Source: Pseudomonadota bacterium
GTDB taxonomy: Bacteria; Pseudomonadota; Gammaproteobacteria; Burkholderiales; Burkholderiaceae_B
DNA: 8,781 bases
Assembly: GCA_023427945.1 (NCBI GenBank)
Contig: JAEYZR010000408.1
Span: forward strand, 1 to 8,781
Direction: 5' to 3'
Part shown: positions 6,512 to 8,781 of the stretch, in pieces
How the letters are laid out: each line of letters starts with the position of its first letter
How positions within the stretch are numbered: the stretch's first letter is position 1
The notes under the pieces: model-generated
The model's database searches: none
Told to the model about the DNA's origin: nothing
The model's input: only the letters and a program-made list of their open reading frames with translations
Program-made: the position numbers and the translations under genes

Positions 6512-7771
6512 ATGGCTACCCGGAATCTCCGTTTACAAGCAATGAGTCAGCATGCTCGGAGCCAGCAGTCTGTAGGCTCGCAGAGGGGGTATCTAACGGT
6601 TTCTTTGACGCTTCTTGTCTTTGTGGTGGCCGCACTCCTGACCCTCTATGTCGAAAGGCAATCGGAGCACGCTCGTCTGGAGCGAGGGGAGCAGATCGGA
6701 CACGCACTGGACGTGCTGGGGGCAGGGTTCAACATCTATCTCGACACAAACTACGTGAAACTGGCGCAGACAAACCCCTCTGTACCGGGTGTAGCGCATG
6801 CGCTGCAGCCCACGGCAGAAGAGCTCATCCGTCTGCTGAACATCCGGGGTGTTGCGCCCGTGCCGCCGGTCATTGTGGGCGGGTCCTACAGATTCCAGGT
6901 GTCTTATCCCGCCACCTGCACGCCGGCTCGCAAGCTCTCTGATACGGCTTGCCGTCCGGTGGGCCTGGCTTATATCGACAAACCCGCGATGCGGGGTGCC
7001 AAGGTTGACTATGTCATGCTGGGGCGGGCAGTACGCGTGATGCATGGCCGCGGTGGGCATTCCCGAACAGAAGATGCATCGCATTTCTCATTTCCTGACG
7101 GCTCCGCCTCAAGAGCGCTTGTTCCTGTCGTGAATCCCACCGGGCAGGCCGGGATATTGGCTTGGCGGGCCGATACCTTGCCCGAAGATCGGGAGCGTCT
7201 GATGACCAATGGCGGCAACCGAATGAACGCGACCCTTCGGTTGGATGGCGCAGGCGGACCTCATGATGTGGCGGGGGCTGCAAACATCACGGCATCGGGA
7301 AACATACTGCTGGGAGGTAGTGGCACGATACAGGGGCGACTGTCGGTAGGGGGCAATACGTCGGTATTGGGAAATATGAAGGTAGACGAAAACATGACGG
7401 TATGGGGGAACGCAACAATCCTGGGCGTTCCCAAAGTCAAGGAGCTTAATTTTTCCGATTATCGGGTTATCGGCGGTAGCTGCGAGAATAAATCTTCGAT
7501 CGGGATATCCGAATTCGGGGAAATTCTGTTTTGTAATCAGAGCAATAGGTGGACTAATACTCAGCGAGGCCCCCAGGTTGAATATATCGAATTCAATGCG
7601 CCCACGGGTTTCTTGCAGGAATTGGTCAAACACTATTTTGATATGGGTAAATGGATTTATTGCCGGGACGTCGTAGGCAGCTCGATACTGTGGACCGAAG
7701 ATAACCTCTGGAAGAGTTCGGTCTTTGGCAATTCGGGATTTCACAAGGTCGCATGCTACGGAAGAATGTAG
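6512..7771 (+). CDS. pilV: PilV-like minor prepilin / pilus tip adhesin, copy 1, with low-GC C-terminal domain
   Basis: 419-residue prepilin-like protein. The N-terminus has a 26-residue leader ending SQRG, a predicted peptidase cut at G26/Y27, and a hydrophobic helix YLTVSLTLLVFVVAALLTLYVE. Residue +5 of the mature protein is Ser31, not the usual Glu. Residues about 40-265 form a region shared with the downstream copy (roughly 60% identity by eye), corresponding to the constant region of shufflon-type PilV. From about 255-310 there are Gly-rich short beta-like units (NITASGNILL, RLSVGGNTSV, NMKVDENMTV, NATILG). The end, about 318-419, has the pattern C324 ... G-E-I-L-F-C341-NQSNRW, like the C-terminal segments of R64 PilV variants, then two more cysteines, C384 and C415. 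The last 330 nt have GC of about 45% against about 60% elsewhere. The PilV/shufflon-N family call is from remembered family features, with gene context in support. Its probable role is receptor binding at the pilus tip. Confidence 0.83.
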   Translation: MATRNLRLQAMSQHARSQQSVGSQRGYLTVSLTLLVFVVAALLTLYVERQSEHARLERGEQIGHALDVLGAGFNIYLDTNYVKLAQTNPSVPGVAHALQPTAEELIRLLNIRGVAPVPPVIVGGSYRFQVSYPATCTPARKLSDTACRPVGLAYIDKPAMRGAKVDYVMLGRAVRVMHGRGGHSRTEDASHFSFPDGSASRALVPVVNPTGQAGILAWRADTLPEDRERLMTNGGNRMNATLRLDGAGGPHDVAGAANITASGNILLGGSGTIQGRLSVGGNTSVLGNMKVDENMTVWGNATILGVPKVKELNFSDYRVIGGSCENKSSIGISEFGEILFCNQSNRWTNTQRGPQVEYIEFNAPTGFLQELVKHYFDMGKWIYCRDVVGSSILWTEDNLWKSSVFGNSGFHKVACYGRM

Positions 7772-7890
7772 CGAAAAATGTAGCGGAAATACCCAAGGTG
7801 CAAATCATGCATCCGGCATTTTTCCCGCCCCAACTTTCTGCAGAACGCATCTCGGGCTATCGGGCACTCTTTAATCTGGTAGTGCAATAG
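7753..7890 (+). CDS. Possible small ORF overlapping the end of pilV copy 1 (unrecognised)
   Basis: A 45-codon frame, ATG 7753 to TAG 7888-7890, overlaps the last 19 nt of the preceding gene in another frame and covers most of the following spacer. AAGG lies 4 nt before the start. A second in-frame ATG at 7807 has AAGGTG (7795-7800) at a good distance and would give 27 residues. The first peptide would begin MLRKNVAKNVAE, with a duplicated KNVA encoded by a 12-nt-period repeat. I recognise no family, signal peptide or membrane segment. It may be chance, or the remnant of an alternative C-terminal end of the adhesin. Low confidence. Confidence 0.15.
   Translation: MLRKNVAKNVAEIPKVQIMHPAFFPPQLSAERISGYRALFNLVVQ
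7765..7785 (+). repeat. Short direct repeat across the pilV copy 1 stop codon
   Basis: AATGTAGCG occurs at 7765-7773 and again at 7777-7785, a period of 12 nt. The stop codon TAG (7769-7771) lies in the first copy and is repeated in the second. It could be replication slippage or a scar of gene-end exchange; only two copies are present. Confidence 0.5.
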
Positions 7891-7930
7891 CTATCGTTTT
7901 TTATTGGTTGGTTTTTTATCAAGGATTTAC
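7772..7930. other. Spacer between the two pilV-like genes
   Basis: This 159-nt, relatively AT-rich spacer is by far the longest gap in the window. It holds the second copy of the stop-codon repeat, a possible small ORF, and towards its end two T-tracts (TTTTTTAT at 7897-7904 and 7912-7919) leading into the Shine-Dalgarno of the second gene. I see no convincing sigma-70 promoter and no strong hairpin terminator. A 4-bp stem (ATGC/GCAT at 7807-7810 and 7816-7819) before five T is too weak to call. Confidence 0.6.
7896..7925 (+). promoter_or_regulatory. T-rich leader and Shine-Dalgarno of the second pilV-like gene
   Basis: This stretch aligns without gaps to 6476-6505 upstream of the first copy: G followed by a T run, then TTGG, a second T run, then AGGA, with about 21 of 30 positions identical by eye. 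AAGGA (7921-7925) lies 5 nt before the GTG at 7931. The T runs lower the complexity, so the match is supportive rather than decisive. U-rich leaders upstream of a ribosome-binding site can help initiation; that role here is inferred. Confidence 0.5.
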
Positions 7931-8781
7931 GTGGTTGGTATTCCAGCGCTTCGGCCCCAGATGGCGAGTCGTAGCGGTTTCTCAAGAGTTACCATCGTGA
8001 TGCAGCGAGGTTTTGCGATGGTCTCCTCAATGGTGCTGCTGCTCGTCACGGCTGCGCTTCTGACGCTCTACGTGGAAAGACTGACGGAGCAGGGTCGTCT
8101 GGAAAGGGGGGAGCAGATCGGGTATGCACTCAACGTATTGGGTTCGGGGTTCGAGGCTTATGTGAACAGCCACTACGCTGAACTGGCATCGGATCAACCC
8201 AAGGTAGCGGGCGTGCGCAATGCGCTGGAGCCGACTGCGGATGAGCTGATACGCCTGCTGAACATAAAAGGGGTGGCCAATGTACCGCCTGTCGTGGCCG
8301 GTGCGTCTTATCGATTCAAGGTCCATTTTCCCGAGGGTTGCCTACCATCGGACCGCAAGGCCGACATCCCCTGCCGCTTGACGGGGCTAGCCTATATCGA
8401 TCAACCTGTTTCGCGCGGCGACAATGCAGATTACGTGGCCCTGTCGCGTGCCGTGCGTGTCATGAAAGGTCATGGGGGATACTCCCGGCCGGAGAATCCC
8501 CTGCATTTCGCATTTCCCGACGGCGGCGCCCCATCCGTGCCCATTCCGGTCTCGAACCCTACCAAGGTCGCTGGTGTGCTCGCCTGGCGCGCCGATACGT
8601 TGCCCGAAAGTAAAAAGTACCTGAAGACGAGTGGCCGCAACAGGATGAACGGGACACTTCGTCTGGATGGGAAAGGCGGGCCACATAATCTGGAAGGTGC
8701 CAAAGACATCAGCGCAGCGGGCAAGCTGACCGCGCAGAGCCTCGAGATCCGAGGCGACACCCTGGTACACGGTGCCAGCAC
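7931..8781 (+). CDS. pilV: PilV-like minor prepilin / tip adhesin, copy 2 (3' truncated by window edge)
   Basis: The frame is open from GTG 7931 to the window end (283 complete codons visible). I prefer the GTG because it has AAGGA 5 nt upstream and because the leader then matches copy 1 in length (27 versus 26 residues) and in part in sequence (LRPQMASRSGFS against LRLQAMSQHARS). ATG 7961 and ATG 8000 are in frame but lack a good ribosome-binding site. The prepilin site is QRG/FAMVSSMVLLLVTAALLTLYVER, with Ser again at +5 where most type IV pilins have Glu. The constant region then runs parallel to copy 1: RLERGEQIG, ELIRLLNI, GLAYID, RAVRVM, LAWRADTLPE, NRMN, TLRLDG, GGPH, with a conserved Cys pair (CLPSDRKADIPC). 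The last visible residues (KLTAQSLEIRGDTLVHGAS) enter the Gly-rich beta-like segment and diverge from copy 1. The variable C-terminal domain is beyond the window, so whether the gene is complete cannot be told. Confidence 0.82.
   Translation, partial: MVGIPALRPQMASRSGFSRVTIVMQRGFAMVSSMVLLLVTAALLTLYVERLTEQGRLERGEQIGYALNVLGSGFEAYVNSHYAELASDQPKVAGVRNALEPTADELIRLLNIKGVANVPPVVAGASYRFKVHFPEGCLPSDRKADIPCRLTGLAYIDQPVSRGDNADYVALSRAVRVMKGHGGYSRPENPLHFAFPDGGAPSVPIPVSNPTKVAGVLAWRADTLPESKKYLKTSGRNRMNGTLRLDGKGGPHNLEGAKDISAAGKLTAQSLEIRGDTLVHGAS

Noticed and set aside
5941..6942. 333-codon plus-strand frame spanning the end of the peptidase gene and the start of pilV copy 1
   Set aside because: It is out of frame with two well-supported genes, and its peptide is rich in Arg, Gly, Ala and Cys with no recognisable domain.
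7807..7823. Possible rho-independent terminator after pilV copy 1
   Set aside because: The stem is only 4 bp (ATGC/GCAT) with a 5-nt loop and five T, which is too weak.
7430..7930. Shufflon (invertible segments) at the end of pilV copy 1
   Set aside because: I searched by eye for inverted copies of roughly 15-20 nt around the constant/variable boundary and the spacer and found none. The next gene is a full-length-type paralog on the same strand, and no recombinase gene is in the window.

Overview
The window is a tightly packed, entirely plus-strand block of a type IVb pilus biogenesis operon of the kind known from the IncI plasmid R64 thin pilus and from related pil clusters on integrative elements and plasmids of beta- and gammaproteobacteria. 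The base composition is about 60% GC over most of the window. The protein style suggests a proteobacterium, perhaps a member of Burkholderiales, but the species and the carrier (chromosome, island or plasmid) cannot be settled from this window.

Layout, left to right: the 3' part of the outer-membrane secretin gene pilN (1-981), pilO (984-2246, bitopic inner-membrane protein), pilP (2236-2733, small periplasmic protein), pilQ (2734-4446, assembly ATPase), pilR (4439-5536, inner-membrane platform) and a prepilin peptidase gene, pilU in R64 naming (5543-6475). After these come two tandem pilV-like minor prepilin/tip-adhesin genes (6512-7771, and 7931 to the window edge). Gaps from pilN to the peptidase gene are +2, -11, 0, -8 and +6 nt, so these six genes are almost certainly co-transcribed and translationally coupled. 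The two pilV-like genes have longer leaders of 36 and 159 nt, each with its own Shine-Dalgarno sequence.

How the parts work together: PilQ hydrolyses ATP on the cytoplasmic face and drives pilin extraction through the PilR platform. PilO and PilP link the inner-membrane machine to the PilN secretin pore. The peptidase cleaves prepilins after the conserved glycine. The PilV-like proteins are candidates for pilus-tip or minor pilins that bind target surfaces.

The most unusual part is the right third. The two pilV-like genes are roughly 60% identical at protein level over their N-terminal constant regions and share a T-rich leader. The first ends in a C-terminal domain encoded by DNA of clearly lower GC (about 45%). 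No inverted-repeat shufflon is visible. The major pilin gene pilS and the transglycosylase gene pilT, which lie between pilR and pilU in R64, are absent from that position. The arrangement could be a tandem array of alternative tip adhesins instead of, or in addition to, a shufflon. That reading is an inference, and the window ends before it can be tested.
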